Of a stretch of 64,000 nt of DNA, positions 55,203 through 63,625 are shown one piece after another. Made by a program: the position numbers and the translations under genes. Position 1 is the stretch's first letter. The number at the start of each line of letters is the position of its first letter. Source of the DNA: JANNNF01 sp963772935 (GTDB taxonomy: Bacteria > Pseudomonadota > Alphaproteobacteria > Rhodobacterales > Rhodobacteraceae); assembly GCA_963772935.1 (NCBI GenBank), contig CAVYZK010000009.1, positions 248,001 through 312,000 of the forward strand. The letters are read 5' to 3'. The notes beneath the pieces are model-generated. The model saw only the letters and a list, made by a program, of their open reading frames with translations. It searched no databases and was not told the origin of the DNA.

Positions 55203-55538
55203 TCAGCCCGGGATCACCAGATCAACCGTCAGCCCCGGCGCTTTGGCGCGGATTTCGCGGGCGATCATGCTGGGGTCGGGCAGTGGCGGGCACAGCACGC
55301 GCAGATGCCCGACATAGTTCAGCGCAGCCAGAATTTGCGCCACCAGTTCGGCATCAAATCCACGCCCGAACAGCGGGGTCAGAACCATGATGGGGCGCAA
55401 TTCATCCAGCAGATCGGCGTTCAGCGCGTTGAAAGGCCGTGACAGCACCTGCGCACCGCCTGCGTCTACATTTCCCAGATCATACCCCGGTGTGACACCG
55501 ATGGTCAGGATCACACTGGTCCCCGGTGCTACGTGCAT
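55203..55538 (-). CDS. Hypothetical protein, 111 aa
   Basis: Short cytoplasmic protein with PGYDLGNVDAGGAQVLSRPF, LLDELRPIMVLTPLFGRGFD and LRVLCPPLPDPSMIAREIRA. The pattern of short strands suggests a small alpha/beta fold but I do not recognise the family. ATG 55538 (MHVAPGTSV) is used; longer frames to 55838 overlap the divergent kinase gene. It abuts the iolB stop, convergent. Codon bias is normal. Confidence 0.65.
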   Translation of the reverse strand: MHVAPGTSVILTIGVTPGYDLGNVDAGGAQVLSRPFNALNADLLDELRPIMVLTPLFGRGFDAELVAQILAALNYVGHLRVLCPPLPDPSMIAREIRAKAPGLTVDLVIPG

Positions 55539-55646
55539 CGGGATTTCGGGGCGCAGGCTGCCATCCCACCACCTTTTCCTGTAAGTGCCGCCCAACCATA
55601 AGGGGATCAGGCGGCATATGTTTCCACCCATAAGGGTATACGTCTG

Positions 55647-55668
55647 GCAGCCATTGGCAAGTGGCTGC
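55647..55668. repeat. Small inverted repeat upstream of PhoR-like kinase
   Basis: gcagcca-ttggcaag-tggctgc, 7-bp arms, between two divergent genes. Possible operator or leader hairpin; no further support. Confidence 0.35.
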
Positions 55669-55716
55669 GGCACCGTTATTGCCAGACAGCCGAAAGGGGC
55701 ATCGCAAGGGGGCGTC

Positions 55717-56754
55717 ATGACCGGACCGCTGATCCAATCTGTGCTGGACGGGGTACCCTTGCCTGCCTGCGTGATCGGGCGGGATGAGCGGATCGTCGCT
55801 GCCAACGCGGGGTGCGATGCGCTGATCGGCACTGGCATGGTCGGTCGCCATCATGGCCTTGCCCTGCGCCAGCCCGCGCTGCTGGAGGCGATTGCCACCA
55901 CACTGGCAGATGCCACCCCGCGATCCGTGCGGCTGGTGCTGCCGCAGGCCAATCAGGAGGAAAGCTTTACCGTGACGCTCGCCCCGGTTCTGCCCGGGGA
56001 CGGCTTTGGTGGCGGCGTGTTGCTGACCTTTCAGGATGTGACGGAACAGGCCCGCGCGGCCCAGATGCGGCGGGATTTTGTCGCCAATGTCAGCCATGAA
56101 CTGCGGACACCGCTGACCGCACTGATGGGGTTTATCGAGACCTTGAAGGGGGCTGCCAAAGACGACCCCGCCGCACGGGGGCGGTTTCTGGGGATCATGG
56201 AGCGGGAGGCCGGCCGGATGAACCGCCTTGTGCGCGACCTCTTGCATCTGAGCCGGGTCGAGGCCGAAGAACGCGTGCGCCCGCGTGACGCAGTGGATGT
56301 GGTGGCGTTGATCCAGATGGTGATACCCACGCTGCGCGATGTGGCGGTGGCGGCAAAGGTTGAGATTGCGGTGGTGGGCGGCCTGACGGCGGCTGTCGTG
56401 CCGGGGGACGCAGATCAACTCAGCCAGGTTTTCACCAACCTGATCGAAAACGCGGTGAAATATGGCGGGCCGGGCAAGCGGGTGGAGGTGCGCCTGTCGC
56501 ATGAGACCAGTTTGCGCGGGCCTGCCTTGCGGGTGGATGTGGTGGATCAGGGCGAGGGGATTGACCCCGTGCATCTGCCGCGCCTGACCGAACGGTTCTA
56601 CCGGGTCGATACGCACCGGTCGCGCGCCCAAGGCGGCACGGGACTGGGGCTTGCCATCGTCAAGCATATTGTCAGCAGGCATCGCGGCTGGCTCAAGATC
56701 GACAGCACGTTGGGGCAGGGGTCGGTGTTCAGCGTGATCCTGCCGGAAGGCTGA
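55717..56754 (+). CDS. phoR: PAS-domain sensor histidine kinase, PhoR-like
   Basis: Sensor kinase of 345 residues lacking membrane segments. A PAS domain (LDGVPLPACVIGRDERIVAA, GGVLLTFQDVTEQARAA) precedes the H-box FVANVSHELRTPLTALMGFI. The HATPase has N (VFTNLIENAVKYGG), G1 (VDVVDQGEGIDP), F (LTERFYRVD) and G2 (GGTGLGLAIVKHIVSRH). These features match alphaproteobacterial PhoR (phosphate response), but no phoB or pst gene is beside it, so the name is provisional. ATG 55717 follows aaggggg. Confidence 0.85.
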   Translation: MTGPLIQSVLDGVPLPACVIGRDERIVAANAGCDALIGTGMVGRHHGLALRQPALLEAIATTLADATPRSVRLVLPQANQEESFTVTLAPVLPGDGFGGGVLLTFQDVTEQARAAQMRRDFVANVSHELRTPLTALMGFIETLKGAAKDDPAARGRFLGIMEREAGRMNRLVRDLLHLSRVEAEERVRPRDAVDVVALIQMVIPTLRDVAVAAKVEIAVVGGLTAAVVPGDADQLSQVFTNLIENAVKYGGPGKRVEVRLSHETSLRGPALRVDVVDQGEGIDPVHLPRLTERFYRVDTHRSRAQGGTGLGLAIVKHIVSRHRGWLKIDSTLGQGSVFSVILPEG

Positions 56755-57702
56755 TTACAGCCGCGCCAGACGGTCGGTCAGCAGCGCAAAGAAGCCATCG
56801 GTATCCACCGAGCCCATGAACAGCGCGTTCTTCGGGCGATTTGTGATGCCCCACCAATCGGCGACCGTCATACCAAGCGTCAGGTCTGACAGGGTTTCAA
56901 TCTCTACATTGATCAGGCGGCCTTGGAACAGGTCGGGTGCTATCAGATAGGCGATGACGCAGGGGTCGTGCAGGGGGGCTCCTTCAGAGCCATACTTGGC
57001 CATATCGAAGCGCTCAAAGAAATCGGTCCATTCGGCAACCATGGTGCCCGGGGCGGTGCCCATGTCCCGAAACGCCTGCACGCGGGCGCGGTTGGTCAGG
57101 GCCTTATGCGTCACATCCAGCGGCATCACGACAAGCGGGATACCGGATTTGAACACGATTTCAGCAGCTTCGGGATCGACGTAGATGTTGAACTCGGCGG
57201 CAGGGGTGATGTTGCCGACCTCAAAATACGCCCCCCCCATCAGGACAATTTCCTGCACGCGGCCGATGATATCGGGGGCACGCTGAAAGGCGGTGGCGAT
57301 GTTGGTCAGGGGGCCAAGCGGGCAGAGGGTGACGGTGCCGCTTGGCTCGCGGCGCAGGGTGTCGATGATGAAATCCACCGCGTGGCCGGGTTGCAGCGGC
57401 ATCACAGGGTCGGCCATCTGCGGGCCGTCCAGCCCGGTCTTGCCATGCACATGCTCTGCCGTCACCAGTTTGCGCACCAAGGGGGACTCGCAGCCCGCAT
57501 AGACCGGTGTCTGTGGAAAACCCGCCAACTCACAGATGATCCGCGCGTTTTTCTGGGTCAGCGCCAAAGGCACATTGCCCGCAACGGCTGTGATCCCCAG
57601 CACTGTCAGATCCTGCGGGCTGGCAAGCGCCAGCAAGATCGCCACGGCATCGTCCTGCCCCGGATCGGTGTCGATGATGATTTTGCGGGGGGCGGCGGTC
57701 AT
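56755..57702 (-). CDS. Inosine-uridine-type nucleoside hydrolase
   Basis: Ribonucleoside hydrolase of 315 residues releasing base and ribose. The calcium motif IIIDTDPGQDDAVAILLAL at residues 8-26 and the N-terminal strand VLGITAVAGNVPLALTQKNA are diagnostic. Other matches are GTVTLCPLGPLTNIATAF, VLMGGAYFEVGNITPAAEFN and HDPCVIAYLIAPDLF (catalytic His). Convergent with the kinase gene with no gap. Confidence 0.93.
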   Translation of the reverse strand: MTAAPRKIIIDTDPGQDDAVAILLALASPQDLTVLGITAVAGNVPLALTQKNARIICELAGFPQTPVYAGCESPLVRKLVTAEHVHGKTGLDGPQMADPVMPLQPGHAVDFIIDTLRREPSGTVTLCPLGPLTNIATAFQRAPDIIGRVQEIVLMGGAYFEVGNITPAAEFNIYVDPEAAEIVFKSGIPLVVMPLDVTHKALTNRARVQAFRDMGTAPGTMVAEWTDFFERFDMAKYGSEGAPLHDPCVIAYLIAPDLFQGRLINVEIETLSDLTLGMTVADWWGITNRPKNALFMGSVDTDGFFALLTDRLARL

Positions 57703-57839
57703 ATGGGTGTCTCCTGAATTGGGGGCAACAAAGCGGAGGCCGCGGTGTTTGTCCAGATGGTCAAAAAATAAAAGGCGGGGTTGCGGTAATCAGGTTTTGT
57801 GCGAAGGGTGCACGCATAGGATGCAAGACGGAGTAGCAA

Positions 57840-58568
57840 ATGGCAACGGGGCGGTTGGTGGCGCTGGATCTGGCACGGATGGTGGCGCTGATCGGCATGG
57901 CGACGTTTCACTTCGTCTTTGATCTGGTGATGTTTGGCCATCTGCCGCCCGAGACGGTGCAGTTTGGCTTCTGGCCGCTGTTCGCGCGGTTGGTGGCGGG
58001 CAGCTTTCTGTTTCTGGCAGGGGCCAGCCTGTGGCTGGGGCATGGGGCAGGCATCCGTTGGCCCGGCTTCTGGCGGCGGTTTGCGGTGCTGGTGGCGGCG
58101 GCGGCGGTGATTACCGTTGGCAGTTATGTGGCGGCGCCCGAGAATTACATCTTCTTTGGCATCCTGCACTCCATCGCCCTTGCCAGTCTTGTCGGGCTGC
58201 TGGTGCTGCGCCTGCCGGTGGCGGCGATACTGGCGCTTGCGGCGGGCGTGGTGGCGATGAAGGTCTGGGGACAGGCGGATGTGTTCAACATGGGCCTGCT
58301 GCGCTGGACCGGGTTAGGGACGCAGCCGCCGTCGTCGATGGATTATGTGCCCGCGTTTCCGTGGCTTGCGCCGTATCTGGCAGGGCTGGCGCTGTCCAAG
58401 CTCGCCGATGGGTATGGGCTTTGGGGGCGCGTGGCAGGGTGGTTGCAGGGGCCGGGGTGGGCCCGGGTGACATGGCCGGGGCGGCACAGTCTGGTGGTGT
58501 ATCTGGTGCATCAGCCGGTGCTGATCGGCGTGATCTACGCGGTCACATGGTGGATGCGCCGGGCCTGA
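57840..58568 (+). CDS. DUF1624 (heparan-alpha-glucosaminide N-acetyltransferase-like) membrane protein
   Basis: Integral membrane protein of 242 residues with about seven hydrophobic helices. The start RLVALDLARMVALIGMATFH contains the family Arg/Asp/His pattern and the C-terminal helix ends RHSLVVYLVHQPVLIGVIYA, with the conserved H-Q-P motif. Related eukaryotic enzymes transfer acetyl groups across membranes; bacterial substrates are unknown. Start ATG 57840. No operon partner. Confidence 0.85.
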   Translation: MATGRLVALDLARMVALIGMATFHFVFDLVMFGHLPPETVQFGFWPLFARLVAGSFLFLAGASLWLGHGAGIRWPGFWRRFAVLVAAAAVITVGSYVAAPENYIFFGILHSIALASLVGLLVLRLPVAAILALAAGVVAMKVWGQADVFNMGLLRWTGLGTQPPSSMDYVPAFPWLAPYLAGLALSKLADGYGLWGRVAGWLQGPGWARVTWPGRHSLVVYLVHQPVLIGVIYAVTWWMRRA

Positions 58569-58592
58569 CGCAATATCAGGCCCGGCAGCAGG

Positions 58593-59600
58593 TCAGCCGT
58601 CGAAATCAACGGTTTCCATGATTTTCAGCGCCTCGGGGCGCTGTGCGGCCACATCGGTCAACGGGATGGTGTCGGGCGTGAAGGTGCCCCAGCTTGTCAC
58701 CAGCGCGGAACTTGGCACACCCGGTTTCACCGGGAACTCATTGTTGGTTTCGGCATAGATCTTCTGCGCATGGTCCGACGACAGCCATTCCATCAGTTTC
58801 AGCGCCGCCGCCTTGTTGGGGGCCGATTTGGTCATCGCCACGCCCGAGATGTTCATATGGGTGCCGCCGGTCTTTTCAAAGGTCGGGAACACGATCGACA
58901 CGCTTTCCGCCCATGGCACCTGTTCCGGGTCGGCCAGCATCTGGCCCATGTAATAGGTGTTGCCCAGCGAGATATCACATTCCCCCGCCCAGATCGCCTT
59001 GACCTGATCACGGTCGCCGCCATCGGGTTTGCGCGCAAGGTTCGCCTTCAGGCCCGTGGCCCAGGTCGTCGCAGCCTCGACGCCGTCATGCGCAATCACT
59101 GCCCCCAACAGCGCGAGGTTGTAGTCGTTGGTGCCCGACCGGGTACACAGACGGCCCTTCCACTTGTCTGATGCCAGATCTTCATAGGTGGTCACTTCGC
59201 CCGGTTTCACCCGGTCCTTGCTGGCATAGACGATGCGCGCCCGGGTGGTCAGGCCGAACCACATGTCATTGGCATCGCGATAGGCAGCGGGGATATTGGC
59301 CTCCAGCACATCGGACTGCACGGCTTGGGTGACCCCGGCCTCCACCACTTGCGTCAGGCGCGCGATATCGACGGTCAGCACCAGATCGGCCGGGCTGCGG
59401 TCGCCTTCGGCCACCAGACGTTCGACCATGCCCTTGTCCACAAAGGCGATATTGGTGGTAATGCCGGTCTCAGTTGTGAACGCATCCAGCAGCGGCTGGA
59501 TCAGTTCGGGCTGCCGGTGGGAATAGATGTTCACCTCATCCGCAAGCGCGGGCAGCGCGGTGGTGCCAAGCGCAAGGGCAAGCAAGGGCAAGCGGGTCAT
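58593..59600 (-). CDS. Fe(III) ABC transporter substrate-binding protein (FutA/FbpA type)
   Basis: Periplasmic iron-binding protein of 335 residues. MTRLPLLALALGTTALPALA is the signal peptide. The mature start DEVNIYSHRQPELIQPLLDA and GECDISLGNTYYMGQMLADP (adjacent Tyr iron ligands) are the FutA signature. Permease and ATPase genes are absent nearby, so it must work with a transporter elsewhere. A short inverted repeat lies upstream (59657-59669) as a possible iron-responsive site. Confidence 0.9.
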   Translation of the reverse strand: MTRLPLLALALGTTALPALADEVNIYSHRQPELIQPLLDAFTTETGITTNIAFVDKGMVERLVAEGDRSPADLVLTVDIARLTQVVEAGVTQAVQSDVLEANIPAAYRDANDMWFGLTTRARIVYASKDRVKPGEVTTYEDLASDKWKGRLCTRSGTNDYNLALLGAVIAHDGVEAATTWATGLKANLARKPDGGDRDQVKAIWAGECDISLGNTYYMGQMLADPEQVPWAESVSIVFPTFEKTGGTHMNISGVAMTKSAPNKAAALKLMEWLSSDHAQKIYAETNNEFPVKPGVPSSALVTSWGTFTPDTIPLTDVAAQRPEALKIMETVDFDG

Positions 59601-59656
59601 GGAGTTGTCCTTTTTCTGGGATGTGCTGGCCCCAAAAGCCTGACTCTTTTGCTTGG

Positions 59657-59669
59657 GTCAATAGTTGAC
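59657..59669. promoter_or_regulatory. Inverted repeat upstream of the iron-binding protein gene
   Basis: gtcaa-tag-ttgac, perfect 5-bp arms, 57 bases before the start codon. It could be a Fur/Irr/RirA-type control site but does not match a canonical box closely. Confidence 0.4.
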
Positions 59670-59706
59670 TTAACTGGTCGGAAATTAAATTGGACCGGCC
59701 TTGACT

Positions 59707-60558
59707 TCAGTTTTCATCGGACCCATCTAGGGGTGTTGAAGGTGGCCACTGACCGCGTTCCTCCGCCTTGGCCCGGTTCCACAGCGCATCCATTTCGGCC
59801 AGAGTGCTATCGGCGGGTGTTTTTCCACCGTCTTGCAGCCAATCCTCTATCCGGCCAAAACGGCGGGTGAACTTGGCATTGGCGGCGCGCAGGGCGGCCT
59901 CGGGGTCCACCTGCAAATGGCGGGCGAGGTTGGCCATCACGAAAAGCAAGTCGCCAAATTCATCGGCCACTTCGTCTTGCGTCAATGTTTCACGCGCCTC
60001 GACCAGCTCGGCGGTTTCCTCGACGATCTTTGCCAGCACCTCATCGGTGGAAGGCCAGTCAAACCCCACCCGGGCCGCGCGTTTTTGCAGCTTGACCGCC
60101 CGGGTCAGCGCAGGCAGGCCAAGCGCCACACCGTCCAGCACCCCCGCCGCACCCCGTTCGGCGGCCTTGATCTTTTCCCAGTCCACCGTCTGCTGTTCGG
60201 CGGATTTATCGCGTGACTCAAGCCCGAACACATGCGGATGCCGCGCCACCATCTTGTCGCTGATCGCGCGCACCACATCGTCAAAGGCGAACAGGCCCTC
60301 GTCCCGCGCGATCTGCGCGTGGAACACCACCTGCAACAGCAGATCGCCCAATTCGCCCGGCAGTTCCGCCCAGACCTCACGCGCAATCACATCGGCCACC
60401 TCATGCGCTTCCTCAATCGTGTAGGGCGCGATGGTGGCAAAGGATTGTTCGATGTCCCACGGGCAGCCGGTAGCGGGGTCGCGCAGGCGCGCCATGATGG
60501 CCAGCAAACGGGGCATCCCGCCATTGGGGTCGTGGATCAGCGCATCGTCATTGGGCAT
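59707..60558 (-). CDS. mazG: Nucleoside triphosphate pyrophosphohydrolase MazG
   Basis: House-cleaning NTP pyrophosphatase of 283 residues with two MazG domains. First: GCPWDIEQSFATIAPYTIEE with EAHEVADVI and ELGDLLLQVVFHAQIARDEG (Glu/Asp metal motif ExxE...D). Second: KIVEETAELVEARETLTQDE and EFGDLLFVMANLARHL. ATG 60558 (MPNDDALIHDPNGG) is chosen. Divergent from the M20 amidohydrolase gene. Confidence 0.94.
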   Translation of the reverse strand: MPNDDALIHDPNGGMPRLLAIMARLRDPATGCPWDIEQSFATIAPYTIEEAHEVADVIAREVWAELPGELGDLLLQVVFHAQIARDEGLFAFDDVVRAISDKMVARHPHVFGLESRDKSAEQQTVDWEKIKAAERGAAGVLDGVALGLPALTRAVKLQKRAARVGFDWPSTDEVLAKIVEETAELVEARETLTQDEVADEFGDLLFVMANLARHLQVDPEAALRAANAKFTRRFGRIEDWLQDGGKTPADSTLAEMDALWNRAKAEERGQWPPSTPLDGSDEN

Positions 60559-60612
60559 TGCGGGCGTCCGGTTTGTGGGGTTGCATGCGGGCGCACAGCG
60601 AAAGGTTGCCCC

Positions 60613-61779
60613 ATGCCCGTTCTGAACAGTATCGCGGATATCGCGCCCGAGATGAAGGCGTGGCGGCACCATCTGCATGCAAACCCCGAGGTGGGCATGG
60701 CCTGCCATGACACCGCCGCCTTCGTCGCCGCCCGCCTGCGCGAGTTCGGGGTGGACGCGGTGCACGAAGGCATCGGCGGCACCGGGGTGGTGGCGCTGAT
60801 CCACGGGCGGGGCCCGGGGGCGACGGTGGGCTTGCGCGCCGATATGGACGCGCTGCCGATGGCCGAGGCGACGGGGGCCGCCCATGCCTCGCAACGCAGC
60901 GGGGCCATGCACGCCTGCGGGCATGACGGGCACACCGCGATGTTGCTGGGCGCGGCCAAGCATCTGGCGCAGACCCGCGCCTTTGACGGCACGGTCGCGC
61001 TGATCTTTCAACCGGCTGAGGAGACGGGCGAGGGCGGTGCCGCCATGTGCGCCGACGGCATGATGGACCGCTTTGCCGTTGCCGAGGTGTACGCCCTGCA
61101 TTGCGACCCGCAGATCGGCTTTGGCGAGGTGTTCACCCGGCCCGGCCCCTTGATGGCGGCTGTTACCGATTTCGTCATTCACATCGACGGTGTGGGTGGC
61201 CACGGCGCGGTGCCACAACGCGCGGCAGACCCGGTGGCGGCGGCCTTGGCGATCGGGCAGGCGTTGATGACGATTGCGGCCCGCAACCTGAGCGCGCATG
61301 ACGCGGCGGTGTTGTCGCTCACACAGGTGCAGGCGGGCACCGCCCCCAACATCATTCCCGCCACGGCGATGCTGGGCGGCACCATCCGCACCTTTGAGGC
61401 CTCAGTCGAACAGGTGATCTGCGACCGGATGCAGGCGATTTGCACCGGCACCGCGGCTGCCATGGGGGTCACGGCCCGGCTGGTGCTGTCCCCCGATGTG
61501 CGCGCCACGGTGAATGACCCCGCCTGCACCGAATTTGCGATCCGCGTGGCGCAGGATGTGGTGGGGCAGGGCCGCGTGATCATTGACCGCGCGCCCTATA
61601 TGGCGGCCGAAGATTTCTCGGTCATGCTGAACCTGCGCCCCGGCAGTTACCTGCATCTGGGGCAGGGCCGTGGCCCGATGGTGCATGAAACGACCTTTGA
61701 CTTCAACGACGACATCGCCCCGACTGGCGCGACCCTGCTGGTGGAACTCGCGACGCGCAGCCTCGCGCGGCTCGCCTAA
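60613..61779 (+). CDS. M20 family amidohydrolase (HipO/AbgB-like), copy 1
   Basis: Metal-dependent amidohydrolase of 388 residues, likely deacylating N-acyl amino acids or related amides. Start MPVLNSIADIAPEMKAWRHH; metal ligands in GLRADMDALPM, MHACGHDGHTAMLLG and FQPAEETGEGG. The dimerisation insert DFVIHIDGVGGHGAVPQRAA carries the HGA motif. About half of its residues match the adjacent copy 2. It starts 54 bases after the divergent mazG. Confidence 0.9.
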   Translation: MPVLNSIADIAPEMKAWRHHLHANPEVGMACHDTAAFVAARLREFGVDAVHEGIGGTGVVALIHGRGPGATVGLRADMDALPMAEATGAAHASQRSGAMHACGHDGHTAMLLGAAKHLAQTRAFDGTVALIFQPAEETGEGGAAMCADGMMDRFAVAEVYALHCDPQIGFGEVFTRPGPLMAAVTDFVIHIDGVGGHGAVPQRAADPVAAALAIGQALMTIAARNLSAHDAAVLSLTQVQAGTAPNIIPATAMLGGTIRTFEASVEQVICDRMQAICTGTAAAMGVTARLVLSPDVRATVNDPACTEFAIRVAQDVVGQGRVIIDRAPYMAAEDFSVMLNLRPGSYLHLGQGRGPMVHETTFDFNDDIAPTGATLLVELATRSLARLA

Positions 61780-61864
61780 TCCCGCCGATTGCGTCGCAAA
61801 CGGGATTGCGGCCAAGGGCCGTCTCTGTGATCTGTAGGGGCAACCTGATAGTCCGGAGACTGAA

Positions 61865-63028
61865 ATGCCCGTCCTGAACCGCATTGCTGCTTATGCTGAT
61901 GAGATGAAGGGCTGGCGTCGCCACCTGCACGCCAACCCCGAGCTGAAGTTCGATTGCCACAACACCGCCGCCTTCATCATCGACCGTCTGCGCGAAATGG
62001 GGGTGGATGAGATTCACCCGGGCATCGCCACCACCGGTATCGTCGCGATCATCAACGGCACTGGCGACGGCCCGACCATCGGGTTGCGCGCCGATATGGA
62101 TGCGCTGCCCATTCAGGAGATTACCGGGGCGGAATACGCCTCCACCATTCCCGGCAAGATGCACGCCTGCGGCCATGACGGGCATGTGACCATGTTGCTT
62201 GGTGCGGCAAAGTATCTGGCGGAAACCCGGCGCTTTGCGGGGCGGGTGGCGCTGATCTTCCAACCCGCCGAGGAAGATGGCGGCGGCGGTCTGGTGATGG
62301 TGCAGGAAGGCGTGATGGACCGCTTTGATATCAAACAGGTCTACGGCATTCACAACGCGCCGAACATTCCGGTCGGGCATTTCCACACCACGCCCGGGCC
62401 GCTGATGGCGAGCGTTGACACGGCCTTCGTCTACATCACCGGCAAGGGCGGCCATGGGGCCACCCCGCATGAATGTGTCGATCCGGTGGTGGCGGTGGTT
62501 GGCATGGTCAGTGCGATCCAGACCATCATTCCGCGCAACGTATATGCGCTGGACGAGGCGGTGATTTCGGTCACGCAGATTCACACCGGCACCGCCAGCA
62601 ACATCATCCCCGAGGAGGCGATGTTCTGCGCCACCATCCGGTCGTTCAGCCCGGACGTGCGCGCCCTGCTGAAACGCCGCTTTTCCGAGATCGTCGATGG
62701 TCATGCGGCCGCCTATAACGTGACCGCCCGGATCGACTATGACTGGGGCTATCCTGCCACCATCAACCACCCCGCCGAGACCGATTTTGCCGCCGACGTG
62801 GCCCGCGAGGTATCGGGCGACGCTGCGGTTGAGGCCCGCGCGAAACGCGAAATGGGGTCCGAGGATTTCAGCTATATGCTGGAGGCTCGCCCCGGTGCCT
62901 ATCTGTTCATGGGCATCGGTCCGGGGGCGGGCTTGCACCACGCGGCTTACGACTTCAACGATGAGGCTGCTCCGATGGGGGCCAGTTTCTTTGCCCGTCT
63001 GGTCGAACGTGCGCAGCCCGTCGCATAG
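61865..63028 (+). CDS. M20 family amidohydrolase (HipO/AbgB-like), copy 2
   Basis: Amidohydrolase of 387 residues, tandem paralogue of the preceding gene. Matching motifs are RRHLHANPELKFD, GLRADMDALPI, MHACGHDGHVTMLLG, FQPAEEDGGGG and GKGGHGATPHE. The C-terminal AKREMGSEDFSYMLEARPGA includes the last metal ligand region. The two copies differ in the substrate loop, for example DPQIGFGEVFTRPG versus NAPNIPVGHFHTTPG, which may mean different acyl substrates. The 85-base gap before it holds a weak hairpin (61778-61807). Confidence 0.9.
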   Translation: MPVLNRIAAYADEMKGWRRHLHANPELKFDCHNTAAFIIDRLREMGVDEIHPGIATTGIVAIINGTGDGPTIGLRADMDALPIQEITGAEYASTIPGKMHACGHDGHVTMLLGAAKYLAETRRFAGRVALIFQPAEEDGGGGLVMVQEGVMDRFDIKQVYGIHNAPNIPVGHFHTTPGPLMASVDTAFVYITGKGGHGATPHECVDPVVAVVGMVSAIQTIIPRNVYALDEAVISVTQIHTGTASNIIPEEAMFCATIRSFSPDVRALLKRRFSEIVDGHAAAYNVTARIDYDWGYPATINHPAETDFAADVAREVSGDAAVEARAKREMGSEDFSYMLEARPGAYLFMGIGPGAGLHHAAYDFNDEAAPMGASFFARLVERAQPVA

Positions 63029-63093
63029 GGCTTGAGTTTTTCGCGGGGGCGGTGCTTGCTGGGCATCGCCCTTTGTCATGATCGGACCCCATC

Positions 63094-63495
63094 ATGCGTC
63101 TTGCCCTGCTGTGCCTTTGCCTGTTCGCCAGTCCTGCGATGGCGCAAGATTACCTCGCGTTTCAGTCGCCCTCCGGCAACATCCACTGCGCAATCTTTGC
63201 GGGCGACGATGCACAGGCCCGCTGTGATATCCAGGACTTCACCCCCAGCTTCACCCGCCCGCCCGCCGATTGCGATCTGGACTGGGGCTATGCCTTTGTC
63301 GTCGGCCCCTATGGTCGTGCGGGCATCGCCTGCGCCGGGGATACGGTGATCGACGATGGCGCGCGGGTGCTGCAATACGGGCGCGAAGTGTCGCTGGATG
63401 GCATGACTTGCACCTCCTTGAAAACCGGGATGGTCTGCGTCAATGACGATGGCCACGGCTTTCAGGTTGCCAAGCGCAAGCAGGAATTGTTCTGA
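63094..63495 (+). CDS. Secreted DUF6636-like protein
   Basis: MRLALLCLCLFASPAMA is a signal peptide cleaved before QDYLAFQSPSGNIHCAIF. The mature protein of about 115 residues has paired Cys (ARCDIQDF, ADCDLDWG, IACAGD, MTCTSL, MVCVND) and ends GHGFQVAKRKQELF, a pattern I link to DUF6636 from memory. It probably forms a small disulfide-stabilised periplasmic domain. Function unknown. Confidence 0.8.
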   Translation: MRLALLCLCLFASPAMAQDYLAFQSPSGNIHCAIFAGDDAQARCDIQDFTPSFTRPPADCDLDWGYAFVVGPYGRAGIACAGDTVIDDGARVLQYGREVSLDGMTCTSLKTGMVCVNDDGHGFQVAKRKQELF

Positions 63496-63625
63496 TCCGA
63501 CAGGTTGACTGGGCGATTTGATCAAACTTGACAAGGCAGGCTCGGGCAGGCCATTTAGGCGCGCCCGGATCCGCGACGTCTCCGGCCATGATAACGACGG
63601 CGCGGACCCATCCCAGAGACATATC

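Noticed and set aside
61778..61807. Hairpin aatcccg...cgggatt as terminator
   Set aside because: Long loop and no T-run; too weak to list as a terminator.
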